64,000 nt of DNA from Vicia villosa (taxonomy: Eukaryota > Streptophyta > Magnoliopsida > Fabales > Fabaceae), in NCBI RefSeq assembly GCF_029867415.1, contig NW_026706165.1, positions 1-64,000 of the forward strand, written 5' to 3'. The notes beneath the pieces were generated by a model, which was given only the letters and a program-made list of their open reading frames with translations, was not told the origin of the DNA and did no database searches. A program made the translations under genes and the position numbers. This document shows, piece by piece, positions 1 to 10,800 of this stretch; position 1 is the stretch's first letter; each line of letters starts with the position of its first letter.

Positions 1-3000
1 TTTGCAAAACCTTCAAGCCACAATGCTTCTTTCACAGCTTCAGTGAGAGCAATATATTCCGCTTCAGTGGTTGATAGAGCAACAACCTTCTGAAGAGTTG
101 CTTTCCAACTAATTGTTGTGCCAAACATAGTGAAAACATATCCAGAAATAGACTTTCTAGAATCCATACAACCTGCATAATCAGAGTCGACATATCCTTC
201 TATTACTGCTTTACTATCTTCACCCAAGGCTCCACCATAAATTAGGACTCTATTCAGAGACCCATTTATGTACCTTAAAATCCACTTCAATGCTTGCCAG
301 TGAGCCTTTCCAGGATTCGCCATGTACCTGCTTACAAGACTAACTGCGTAAGCTATGTCGGGTCTAGTACAGACCATAGCATACATCAAAGAACCAACTA
401 TATTAGCATATGGGATGCTATTCATATAGGCTATTTCGACATCAGTACTGGGACACTGATCAACACTCAGCTTGAATTGAGGGTTTGTTGGAGTCACAAC
501 TGGCTTCGAATTCGACATACCAAACTTTTCAAGAATCTTCCGTAGATATGCCTCTTGAGATAGACATAACTTCGACTTCTTTCTATCTCTTCGAATGTCA
601 ATTCCAAGAATCCTGGAAGCAGCTCCCAGATCCTTCATATCGAACTCCTTATTGAGTTCAGCCTTCACCCTCATCACATCTTCAACATTGTTGCTTGCTA
701 TGAGAATATCATCCACATAAAGTAACAAAATAACAAATGAATTACCAGGTCGAAATCTGAAGTAAACGCAATGGTCGAACTGACTTCTAATGAAACTTAT
801 GCGTGCCATGAACTTGTCGAATCTCCTATTCCACTGTCGAGGAGATTGTTTCAGCCCATACAAAGATCTCTTTAACTTGCACACATAATCTTCCTTCCCC
901 TTTTCGACATACCCTTCAGGTTGCCTCATCAGGATCGTTTCATCTAGATCACCATACAAGAACGCAGTCTTCACATCCATCTGTTCCAGTTCAAGATCGA
1001 ACTGTGCCACCATGGCAAGCAACATTCGAATGGACCTATGCTTCACAACAGGAGAAAACACATCATTGAAGTCGACACCTTCTTTCTGAGTGAAACCCCT
1101 TGCAACTAACCTTGCCTTGTATCTTTTCGACGTCACTCCTTCAATTCCTTCCTTAACTTTGAAAATCCATTTACAGCTGACTAACCTTGCCCCAACAGGT
1201 TTCTTGATCAGTTCCCAAGTATGATTATCATGAAGAGATTTCATCTCATCATCCATGGCCTTCAGCCATTCAGTCTTATTTCGACTCCTCATAACTTCCT
1301 TATAGTCTCTAGGTTCTTCGTCTAGAACCTCACTTGCAGAGATTAAGGCATAAGCTATAAGATCTGCATATCCAAGTCTTTGAGGTGGCTTGATGACTCT
1401 TCTCGACCTATCTCTCGACAATATGTAGTCATCGTCAGTTTCCTCAACTTCAGCATCTTCTGCTTCTTCTTCGACTTCATCTGGGATATGCAATTCAGCA
1501 TCAACATGCTCCACCTCAACAGGAATCTCTACCTGTTCCAGCTCTTCGTCAGATGTTTCTGTACTTCGACCAACATCATCAGTTTTCTTAAAAGCCATTT
1601 TAGCTTCATTAAAAACTACATCTCGACTGGTGATACACCTCCTGTGACCTGGCTCTAGGCACCATAGCCTATAAGCTTTGACTCCTTCAGGGTATCCCAT
1701 GAACATGCATTTCAGAGCTCTAGGTTCGACCTTGTCTTGCCTAATGTGAGCATAGGCTACGCAGCCAAATACTCTCAGTTTGTCGAGATCTGGTGGATGT
1801 CCCGACCAAACTTCTTTAGGTGTCTTCATATCTAACGCTGTCGAAGGACATCTGTTTATCAGATATGTTGCTGTCGAAACAGCCTCAGCCCAGAACACCT
1901 TTGTTAACCCCGCACTAGTCAACATGCATCTGACTCTCTCCAAAATAGTTCGATTAAACCTTTCAGCCAAACCATTTTGCTGTGGAGTACCTGCAGTAGT
2001 TCTATGCCTTGCAATACCAGAGGCAGCACAAAAACTGTCGAATGCCTCATTGCAAAATTCAAGGCCATTGTCGGTTCTCAACCTCTTGACCTTTCTGCCA
2101 GTCTGATTTTCAACCAGAGTCTTCCAACTTTTGAAATTCTCAAAAGTTTCATCCTTAGTCTTCTGGATGAATACCCATAATTTTCTGGAATAATCATCTA
2201 CTATGGATAGAAAATACCTTGCTCCTGAATGTGATGGACACCTTGCAGGCCCCCAAAGATCAGCATGGATGTAATCAAGGGATCCATGTGTTCTTTGTTT
2301 GCCTTTGTTGAACTTCACTCTGCAAGATTTTCCAAGTACACAGGGTTCACAAAACTTCAGCTTTTCGATTTTGTCTCCACCAAGCAGATTTTGTTTCCCT
2401 AATTCGACCAGACCCCTTTCACTGACATGGCCCAATCTCATGTGCCAGATTTCTGTCTTCGACAAAGGTTTCGTGGATACAACATTTGTCGAACCACTTA
2501 CAACTTCAGCCTCAAGGGTATACAAGCCTTGTTTCTTCACGCCTCTCAAGACTTCCTTCGACCCCTTCATGACTCTTAGGATGCTTTTCTCTCCTTGGAA
2601 AACATATCCTTTCTTGTCGAATTCACCAAGAGAAAGCAAATTTCTCTTCAAATCAGGAACATACCTGACTTCAGTCAACAACCTTATTGACTCATCATGG
2701 AGCTTGAATCTCACAGATCCAACACCTGCAATCTTGCAAGCCTTGTTGTTTCCCAGCAATACTGATCCACCATCTTGATCACATAATTCCTCGAACAAGT
2801 CTTTGTTTGGAGTCATGTGCCAAGTGCAACCTGAATCCATAATCCACTCCTTCTTAGAGTCACTGCTTGAAACCACAAGAACATCAGATGATTCGAAATC
2901 ATCTTGAACAATGGCAGCGTTGCCATTATCCTTACCTCCATGATATTTCAAGCGTTCAGGGCACACCTTTCTTGTGTGACCCTCCTTCTTACAATGGTAG

Positions 3001-3002
3001 CA
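1..3002 (-). CDS. pol: Copia pol, left-arm copy, cut by window edge
   Basis: Mirror image of 7853-10854. It reads from the CCHC zinc knuckle through aspartic protease (DSGC), GAG-pre-integrase, integrase and reverse transcriptase (YVDD) into the RNase H domain, and is open to position 1. The final 88 codons of the right-arm copy have no counterpart inside the window. Translations of all sub-frames match the right arm exactly, so no independent mutation is visible between the two copies. Confidence 0.85.
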
Positions 3003-3698
3003 TCAAATGCCAGATGCTTCGCCACTGTAAGTCTTCGACTGGCTTTTGCCTTTCTTCTTGTCGAACTTACCATCCTTTCGTAAGAGTTTTCCTTTAACGG
3101 CCAAACCTTCGCCAACAGTCGAAGGTTTATGCTCCTTTCGTTCATTCAAGTCCTTAGAGTACAAGGCTGATTGAACTTCTTCAAACGTCAGGGACTCCCT
3201 TCCATACAAGAGAGTTTCTTTGAAGTGAGCATGTGATCGAGGCAAAGAACACAATAGTAACAGCGCTTGATCTTTATCATCGATTTTCACATCAATATTT
3301 TCAAGATCAAGAATCAGCTTGTTGAACATATCCAACTGCTCAGCCAATACTTTGTCTTCAATCATCTTGAATGAATACAAAGCTTGCTTCAGGTAGAGTC
3401 GATTTACCAGCGATTTGGTCATGTACAAACTTTCAAGTTTCACCCATAACCCTGATGCCGTCGTCTCCTTTGATACCTGCCTGAGAACCTTATCACCAAG
3501 GCTCAACAAAATTGCGCTGTGTGCCTTCTCAATCATAGTCGTCTTCTCCGCTGCCGTTAATGCAGCATTCATGGCTGCCTCTCCCTTCAACGCTTCCAAA
3601 CAACCCTGCTGAACCAGTAGGGCTTTCATCTTCAAGCGCCACAGACCGAAATCATTCACTCCGGTGAACTTTTCAATCTCATACTTTGTTGACGGCAT
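3003..3698 (-). CDS. gag: Copia gag, left-arm copy
   Basis: Mirror image of the gag frame at 7157-7852, with the same 231-codon product and the same TGA stop just before the zinc-knuckle codons. The start is set at the ATG (3698-3696) rather than the upstream GTG, because plant copia gag proteins begin close to a conserved K-Y-E-I-E-K-F segment that follows it directly. Structural protein of the retrotransposon particle; no host role is implied. Confidence 0.85.
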   Translation of the reverse strand: MPSTKYEIEKFTGVNDFGLWRLKMKALLVQQGCLEALKGEAAMNAALTAAEKTTMIEKAHSAILLSLGDKVLRQVSKETTASGLWVKLESLYMTKSLVNRLYLKQALYSFKMIEDKVLAEQLDMFNKLILDLENIDVKIDDKDQALLLLCSLPRSHAHFKETLLYGRESLTFEEVQSALYSKDLNERKEHKPSTVGEGLAVKGKLLRKDGKFDKKKGKSQSKTYSGEASGI

Positions 3699-3723
3699 CT
3701 TCTCCACGCTCACCGCACCAATT

Positions 3724-4159
3724 TGTTGTGAAAAACGATACCAATAACAAAGTATAATAGGGAATTAGGGAAGAGAATAAGAACACAAGAATTGGTTATA
3801 ACTGCTATTCTTTCACTTTCTCTTAAAACAAGATTACAAGTTTACAAGAATAACAAATAACCTCTCTCACCCTCAATTAGGATTTGCAGCTTAGCAATGA
3901 TGAGAGACTAGTATGCTATTTATAATAAAACCTAACATACTAACTAATGGGCTTTTTCAGCAAGGCCCATAACACAAGCCAACTTAATAAATAAGCTAAC
4001 TTAACAAATTAGGGTTTAAGCACTAAAACCTAATTTAACATGCTAACAACCCTAGCATCTTCGACACAAGCATGTGAACAACCTTCGACATCATGCTTAA
4101 CCCTGTCGAACCAAGAAGCTACCCTTCGGCCATACTAGAGTTCGATCCAATATCTCACA
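3724..4159 (-). repeat. 5' LTR of left-arm copia element
   Basis: 436 bp, the reverse complement of 6696-7131, with TG...CA ends. The TATA box lies at 3917-3924 on the minus strand. Confidence 0.93.
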
Positions 4160-5414
4160 TATTCTATATCTACTTCTCTTCTAGGTTATTATTTTTTTTT
4201 ATATATTAACAACAATTGGATTTAGAGCAGGGTTGGAGCTGAAGGAAAAAAAGAGAGGAGAGAATCCACTCTCAAATTGATGTTAGTAGTTAACTTTAAG
4301 ATTATTAAATATTGTCTCTTATTTGATTAGTTATATGCAAAATCTAAAGTTTTAAGTTATAGGTAAGTCTGTATAATTTTTTAAATATCCAATATACATG
4401 ATTTTATAATTACATGTATAATAAAAATTGAAAATAAATTGAAAATATAAAAAACACAAAATTCAAAATTAATGCAAAAAGAAGTAAAATATATTTATAT
4501 TGTCTTAGATATAAGTTTGAGTGAACATAAATTCCCTTAAAAAATTCTCTACTCCGCAATTCATCCTAAAAAATTACTTATACCTCATGAAATACCTTCA
4601 TATATTATCAATGTAATTTCAAGACTATGTACTCTGGTTTAAAAATAAGTCGTGCTATTTCCATTATAGTACATCGGTTGGTATGGGTTTCATGTATATC
4701 GCTAATATTTTTAGTGGCTTGATGACACTACTACAAAATATATCTTTTTTAACACCATATTATTACGTTCTTCATGTAAACCATGGTAATAACTCATTTT
4801 TGGGTGTTTTTTTGTTGTCACGGTTCGTATTATCAAATGTGGTAAAATGTGTTAAACACTATAGAAAAGAATGCGTTAATTAACAAGATTTTATATTGGT
4901 TATTTTTTGCAGGTATCCATAGGGTATGAGCCATTGCCATCCCTAAACATAAATTTACTTGCGGCTTAGTTCGGTTTAAGACGATATATTAAAAAATTCA
5001 ATCCGAGTCAATCTAACTTAATGTGGTTTAATTTGGATCGATTTTTAAATATCCAAATTATAAATTATATTATAATTAATATTATAAAAATACTGATAAA
5101 TCATAGATTTGATATAAAAAGTTAATATTATAAAATGAGAGTGTATTGTAAAAATAAAAATAAATAGATTAAATCAAATTAATAAATATTATTAAAAAAA
5201 TAATTATCATCTAATAATAAATTTAAGTCACATATCATACTAAATTATCAATAGATTAAACCATATATAGTTCGGTTTGGTTTGGATCAATTTTAAAAAA
5301 TCAATTCGAATAAAACAGTTTTCACAAAATATCATCCAAACACATTTAATAAATTTTAGTTTTTTTTTGTGATTTTTGATTTTTGGATCAATTTACCATT
5401 TTTATTTAAGTTGG
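4160..5414. repeat. Inner flank of left arm (intron-2-type sequence), no gene
   Basis: AT-rich DNA between the copia element and the palindrome centre. About 4160-4455 is the reverse complement of sequence that also occurs in SCPL copy B intron 2 (about 52625-52910), so it is host intron. The inner part (about 4460-5414) has no counterpart in copy B; it includes CACTACTACAAAA at about 4727, resembling a CACTA terminus, and a GGGATGGCAATGG-like end near 4950. Neither could be closed into an element. Confidence 0.7.
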
Positions 5415-5463
5415 TAAATTGATCCAAGTTGGATCAAAAACCAACTTAAATAAAAATGGTAAA
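5391..5463. repeat. Nested hairpins at the palindrome centre
   Basis: The left arm ends in its own short hairpin: TTGGATCAATTTACCA (from about 5396) faces TGGTAAATTGATCCAA (ending 5427) across a short loop. The second half of that stem overlaps another stem, TTGATCCAA G TTGGATCAA, at 5419-5437. A third copy of the stem sequence sits at the start of the right arm. Such a pre-existing hairpin is the usual substrate for snap-back template switching. Confidence 0.75.
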
Positions 5464-6690
5464 TTGATCCAAAAATCAAAAATCACAAAAAAAAACTAAA
5501 ATTTATTAAATGTGTTTGGATGATATTTTGTGAAAACTGTTTTATTCGAATTGATTTTTTAAAATTGATCCAAACCAAACCGAACTATATATGGTTTAAT
5601 CTATTGATAATTTAGTATGATATGTGACTTAAATTTATTATTAGATGATAATTATTTTTTTAATAATATTTATTAATTTGATTTAATCTATTTATTTTTA
5701 TTTTTACAATACACTCTCATTTTATAATATTAACTTTTTATATCAAATCTATGATTTATCAGTATTTTTATAATATTAATTATAATATAATTTATAATTT
5801 GGATATTTAAAAATCGATCCAAATTAAACCACATTAAGTTAGATTGACTCGGATTGAATTTTTTAATATATCGTCTTAAACCGAACTAAGCCGCAAGTAA
5901 ATTTATGTTTAGGGATGGCAATGGCTCATACCCTATGGATACCTGCAAAAAATAACCAATATAAAATCTTGTTAATTAACGCATTCTTTTCTATAGTGTT
6001 TAACACATTTTACCACATTTGATAATACGAACCGTGACAACAAAAAAACACCCAAAAATGAGTTATTACCATGGTTTACATGAAGAACGTAATAATATGG
6101 TGTTAAAAAAGATATATTTTGTAGTAGTGTCATCAAGCCACTAAAAATATTAGCGATATACATGAAACCCATACCAACCGATGTACTATAATGGAAATAG
6201 CACGACTTATTTTTAAACCAGAGTACATAGTCTTGAAATTACATTGATAATATATGAAGGTATTTCATGAGGTATAAGTAATTTTTTAGGATGAATTGCG
6301 GAGTAGAGAATTTTTTAAGGGAATTTATGTTCACTCAAACTTATATCTAAGACAATATAAATATATTTTACTTCTTTTTGCATTAATTTTGAATTTTGTG
6401 TTTTTTATATTTTCAATTTATTTTCAATTTTTATTATACATGTAATTATAAAATCATGTATATTGGATATTTAAAAAATTATACAGACTTACCTATAACT
6501 TAAAACTTTAGATTTTGCATATAACTAATCAAATAAGAGACAATATTTAATAATCTTAAAGTTAACTACTAACATCAATTTGAGAGTGGATTCTCTCCTC
6601 TCTTTTTTTCCTTCAGCTCCAACCCTGCTCTAAATCCAATTGTTGTTAATATATAAAAAAAAATAATAACCTAGAAGAGAAGTAGATATA
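5441..6690. repeat. Inner flank of right arm (SCPL copy A intron 2), no gene
   Basis: Exact mirror of the left inner flank. From about 6400 to 6695 it aligns with copy B 52625-52910 and, after the copia element, the alignment resumes at 11604. This places it within intron 2 of SCPL copy A. No coding sequence was found. Confidence 0.75.
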
Positions 6691-6695
6691 GAATA

Positions 6696-7131
6696 TGTGA
6701 GATATTGGATCGAACTCTAGTATGGCCGAAGGGTAGCTTCTTGGTTCGACAGGGTTAAGCATGATGTCGAAGGTTGTTCACATGCTTGTGTCGAAGATGC
6801 TAGGGTTGTTAGCATGTTAAATTAGGTTTTAGTGCTTAAACCCTAATTTGTTAAGTTAGCTTATTTATTAAGTTGGCTTGTGTTATGGGCCTTGCTGAAA
6901 AAGCCCATTAGTTAGTATGTTAGGTTTTATTATAAATAGCATACTAGTCTCTCATCATTGCTAAGCTGCAAATCCTAATTGAGGGTGAGAGAGGTTATTT
7001 GTTATTCTTGTAAACTTGTAATCTTGTTTTAAGAGAAAGTGAAAGAATAGCAGTTATAACCAATTCTTGTGTTCTTATTCTCTTCCCTAATTCCCTATTA
7101 TACTTTGTTATTGGTATCGTTTTTCACAACA
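6696..7131 (+). repeat. 5' LTR of copia element
   Basis: 436 bp, from TGTGAGATATTGG to CACAACA. It contains a TATA box (TATAAATA, 6931-6938). It is related to the minus-strand solo LTR at 20510-20988. Confidence 0.95.
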
Positions 7132-7156
7132 AATTGGTGCGGTGAGCGTGGAGAAG

Positions 7157-7852
7157 ATGCCGTCAACAAAGTATGAGATTGAAAAGTTCACCGGAGTGAA
7201 TGATTTCGGTCTGTGGCGCTTGAAGATGAAAGCCCTACTGGTTCAGCAGGGTTGTTTGGAAGCGTTGAAGGGAGAGGCAGCCATGAATGCTGCATTAACG
7301 GCAGCGGAGAAGACGACTATGATTGAGAAGGCACACAGCGCAATTTTGTTGAGCCTTGGTGATAAGGTTCTCAGGCAGGTATCAAAGGAGACGACGGCAT
7401 CAGGGTTATGGGTGAAACTTGAAAGTTTGTACATGACCAAATCGCTGGTAAATCGACTCTACCTGAAGCAAGCTTTGTATTCATTCAAGATGATTGAAGA
7501 CAAAGTATTGGCTGAGCAGTTGGATATGTTCAACAAGCTGATTCTTGATCTTGAAAATATTGATGTGAAAATCGATGATAAAGATCAAGCGCTGTTACTA
7601 TTGTGTTCTTTGCCTCGATCACATGCTCACTTCAAAGAAACTCTCTTGTATGGAAGGGAGTCCCTGACGTTTGAAGAAGTTCAATCAGCCTTGTACTCTA
7701 AGGACTTGAATGAACGAAAGGAGCATAAACCTTCGACTGTTGGCGAAGGTTTGGCCGTTAAAGGAAAACTCTTACGAAAGGATGGTAAGTTCGACAAGAA
7801 GAAAGGCAAAAGCCAGTCGAAGACTTACAGTGGCGAAGCATCTGGCATTTGA
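7157..7852 (+). CDS. gag: Copia gag protein (231 aa), ends at an in-frame TGA
   Basis: Retrotransposon nucleocapsid/capsid precursor of the UBN2/gag-polypeptide type. The N-terminus (KYEIEKFTG, then GLWRLKMKALL) and the central helical block with LWVKLESLYMTKSL and YSFKM are characteristic of plant copia gag. The basic C-terminus (KKKGKSQSKT) ends at TGA 7850-7852. The CCHC zinc knuckle (C-Y-H-C...G-H...C) follows directly in the same frame, so the stop separates capsid from nucleocapsid and pol. ATG 7157 is preferred over GTG 7142 because the latter is only an alternative-start artefact. Confidence 0.88.
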   Translation: MPSTKYEIEKFTGVNDFGLWRLKMKALLVQQGCLEALKGEAAMNAALTAAEKTTMIEKAHSAILLSLGDKVLRQVSKETTASGLWVKLESLYMTKSLVNRLYLKQALYSFKMIEDKVLAEQLDMFNKLILDLENIDVKIDDKDQALLLLCSLPRSHAHFKETLLYGRESLTFEEVQSALYSKDLNERKEHKPSTVGEGLAVKGKLLRKDGKFDKKKGKSQSKTYSGEASGI

Positions 7853-10800
7853 TGCTACCATTGTAAGAAGGAGGGTCACACAAGAAAGGTGTGCCCTGAA
7901 CGCTTGAAATATCATGGAGGTAAGGATAATGGCAACGCTGCCATTGTTCAAGATGATTTCGAATCATCTGATGTTCTTGTGGTTTCAAGCAGTGACTCTA
8001 AGAAGGAGTGGATTATGGATTCAGGTTGCACTTGGCACATGACTCCAAACAAAGACTTGTTCGAGGAATTATGTGATCAAGATGGTGGATCAGTATTGCT
8101 GGGAAACAACAAGGCTTGCAAGATTGCAGGTGTTGGATCTGTGAGATTCAAGCTCCATGATGAGTCAATAAGGTTGTTGACTGAAGTCAGGTATGTTCCT
8201 GATTTGAAGAGAAATTTGCTTTCTCTTGGTGAATTCGACAAGAAAGGATATGTTTTCCAAGGAGAGAAAAGCATCCTAAGAGTCATGAAGGGGTCGAAGG
8301 AAGTCTTGAGAGGCGTGAAGAAACAAGGCTTGTATACCCTTGAGGCTGAAGTTGTAAGTGGTTCGACAAATGTTGTATCCACGAAACCTTTGTCGAAGAC
8401 AGAAATCTGGCACATGAGATTGGGCCATGTCAGTGAAAGGGGTCTGGTCGAATTAGGGAAACAAAATCTGCTTGGTGGAGACAAAATCGAAAAGCTGAAG
8501 TTTTGTGAACCCTGTGTACTTGGAAAATCTTGCAGAGTGAAGTTCAACAAAGGCAAACAAAGAACACATGGATCCCTTGATTACATCCATGCTGATCTTT
8601 GGGGGCCTGCAAGGTGTCCATCACATTCAGGAGCAAGGTATTTTCTATCCATAGTAGATGATTATTCCAGAAAATTATGGGTATTCATCCAGAAGACTAA
8701 GGATGAAACTTTTGAGAATTTCAAAAGTTGGAAGACTCTGGTTGAAAATCAGACTGGCAGAAAGGTCAAGAGGTTGAGAACCGACAATGGCCTTGAATTT
8801 TGCAATGAGGCATTCGACAGTTTTTGTGCTGCCTCTGGTATTGCAAGGCATAGAACTACTGCAGGTACTCCACAGCAAAATGGTTTGGCTGAAAGGTTTA
8901 ATCGAACTATTTTGGAGAGAGTCAGATGCATGTTGACTAGTGCGGGGTTAACAAAGGTGTTCTGGGCTGAGGCTGTTTCGACAGCAACATATCTGATAAA
9001 CAGATGTCCTTCGACAGCGTTAGATATGAAGACACCTAAAGAAGTTTGGTCGGGACATCCACCAGATCTCGACAAACTGAGAGTATTTGGCTGCGTAGCC
9101 TATGCTCACATTAGGCAAGACAAGGTCGAACCTAGAGCTCTGAAATGCATGTTCATGGGATACCCTGAAGGAGTCAAAGCTTATAGGCTATGGTGCCTAG
9201 AGCCAGGTCACAGGAGGTGTATCACCAGTCGAGATGTAGTTTTTAATGAAGCTAAAATGGCTTTTAAGAAAACTGATGATGTTGGTCGAAGTACAGAAAC
9301 ATCTGACGAAGAGCTGGAACAGGTAGAGATTCCTGTTGAGGTGGAGCATGTTGATGCTGAATTGCATATCCCAGATGAAGTCGAAGAAGAAGCAGAAGAT
9401 GCTGAAGTTGAGGAAACTGACGATGACTACATATTGTCGAGAGATAGGTCGAGAAGAGTCATCAAGCCACCTCAAAGACTTGGATATGCAGATCTTATAG
9501 CTTATGCCTTAATCTCTGCAAGTGAGGTTCTAGACGAAGAACCTAGAGACTATAAGGAAGTTATGAGGAGTCGAAATAAGACTGAATGGCTGAAGGCCAT
9601 GGATGATGAGATGAAATCTCTTCATGATAATCATACTTGGGAACTGATCAAGAAACCTGTTGGGGCAAGGTTAGTCAGCTGTAAATGGATTTTCAAAGTT
9701 AAGGAAGGAATTGAAGGAGTGACGTCGAAAAGATACAAGGCAAGGTTAGTTGCAAGGGGTTTCACTCAGAAAGAAGGTGTCGACTTCAATGATGTGTTTT
9801 CTCCTGTTGTGAAGCATAGGTCCATTCGAATGTTGCTTGCCATGGTGGCACAGTTCGATCTTGAACTGGAACAGATGGATGTGAAGACTGCGTTCTTGTA
9901 TGGTGATCTAGATGAAACGATCCTGATGAGGCAACCTGAAGGGTATGTCGAAAAGGGGAAGGAAGATTATGTGTGCAAGTTAAAGAGATCTTTGTATGGG
10001 CTGAAACAATCTCCTCGACAGTGGAATAGGAGATTCGACAAGTTCATGGCACGCATAAGTTTCATTAGAAGTCAGTTCGACCATTGCGTTTACTTCAGAT
10101 TTCGACCTGGTAATTCATTTGTTATTTTGTTACTTTATGTGGATGATATTCTCATAGCAAGCAACAATGTTGAAGATGTGATGAGGGTGAAGGCTGAACT
10201 CAATAAGGAGTTCGATATGAAGGATCTGGGAGCTGCTTCCAGGATTCTTGGAATTGACATTCGAAGAGATAGAAAGAAGTCGAAGTTATGTCTATCTCAA
10301 GAGGCATATCTACGGAAGATTCTTGAAAAGTTTGGTATGTCGAATTCGAAGCCAGTTGTGACTCCAACAAACCCTCAATTCAAGCTGAGTGTTGATCAGT
10401 GTCCCAGTACTGATGTCGAAATAGCCTATATGAATAGCATCCCATATGCTAATATAGTTGGTTCTTTGATGTATGCTATGGTCTGTACTAGACCCGACAT
10501 AGCTTACGCAGTTAGTCTTGTAAGCAGGTACATGGCGAATCCTGGAAAGGCTCACTGGCAAGCATTGAAGTGGATTTTAAGGTACATAAATGGGTCTCTG
10601 AATAGAGTCCTAATTTATGGTGGAGCCTTGGGTGAAGATAGTAAAGCAGTAATAGAAGGATATGTCGACTCTGATTATGCAGGTTGTATGGATTCTAGAA
10701 AGTCTATTTCTGGATATGTTTTCACTATGTTTGGCACAACAATTAGTTGGAAAGCAACTCTTCAGAAGGTTGTTGCTCTATCAACCACTGAAGCGGAATA

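Larger units (their letters stand above)
1..4159 (-). mobile_element. Ty1/copia LTR retrotransposon, left-arm copy (3' part outside window)
   Basis: This is the mirror copy of the complete element at 6696-11598, on the minus strand. It holds the 5' LTR (3724-4159), gag and most of pol; the last part of RNase H and the 3' LTR lie before position 1. The target duplication reads TATTC at 4160-4164, the complement of the GAATA seen beside the right-arm copy. Confidence 0.93.

Noticed and set aside
294..545. Plus ORFs in the left arm (also 1380-1658, 2299-2778 and others)
   Set aside because: Antisense shadows of copia pol, each with an exact mirror shadow in the right arm.
4727..4880. CACTACTACAAAA in the inner palindrome flank as a CACTA element end
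   Set aside because: No matching inverted terminus and 3-bp duplication could be found, so the element could not be closed.
7132..7146. Initiator-Met primer binding site after the young copia LTR
   Set aside because: TTGGTGCGGTGAGCG does not match TGGTATCAGAGCC well enough; the primer remains unassigned.
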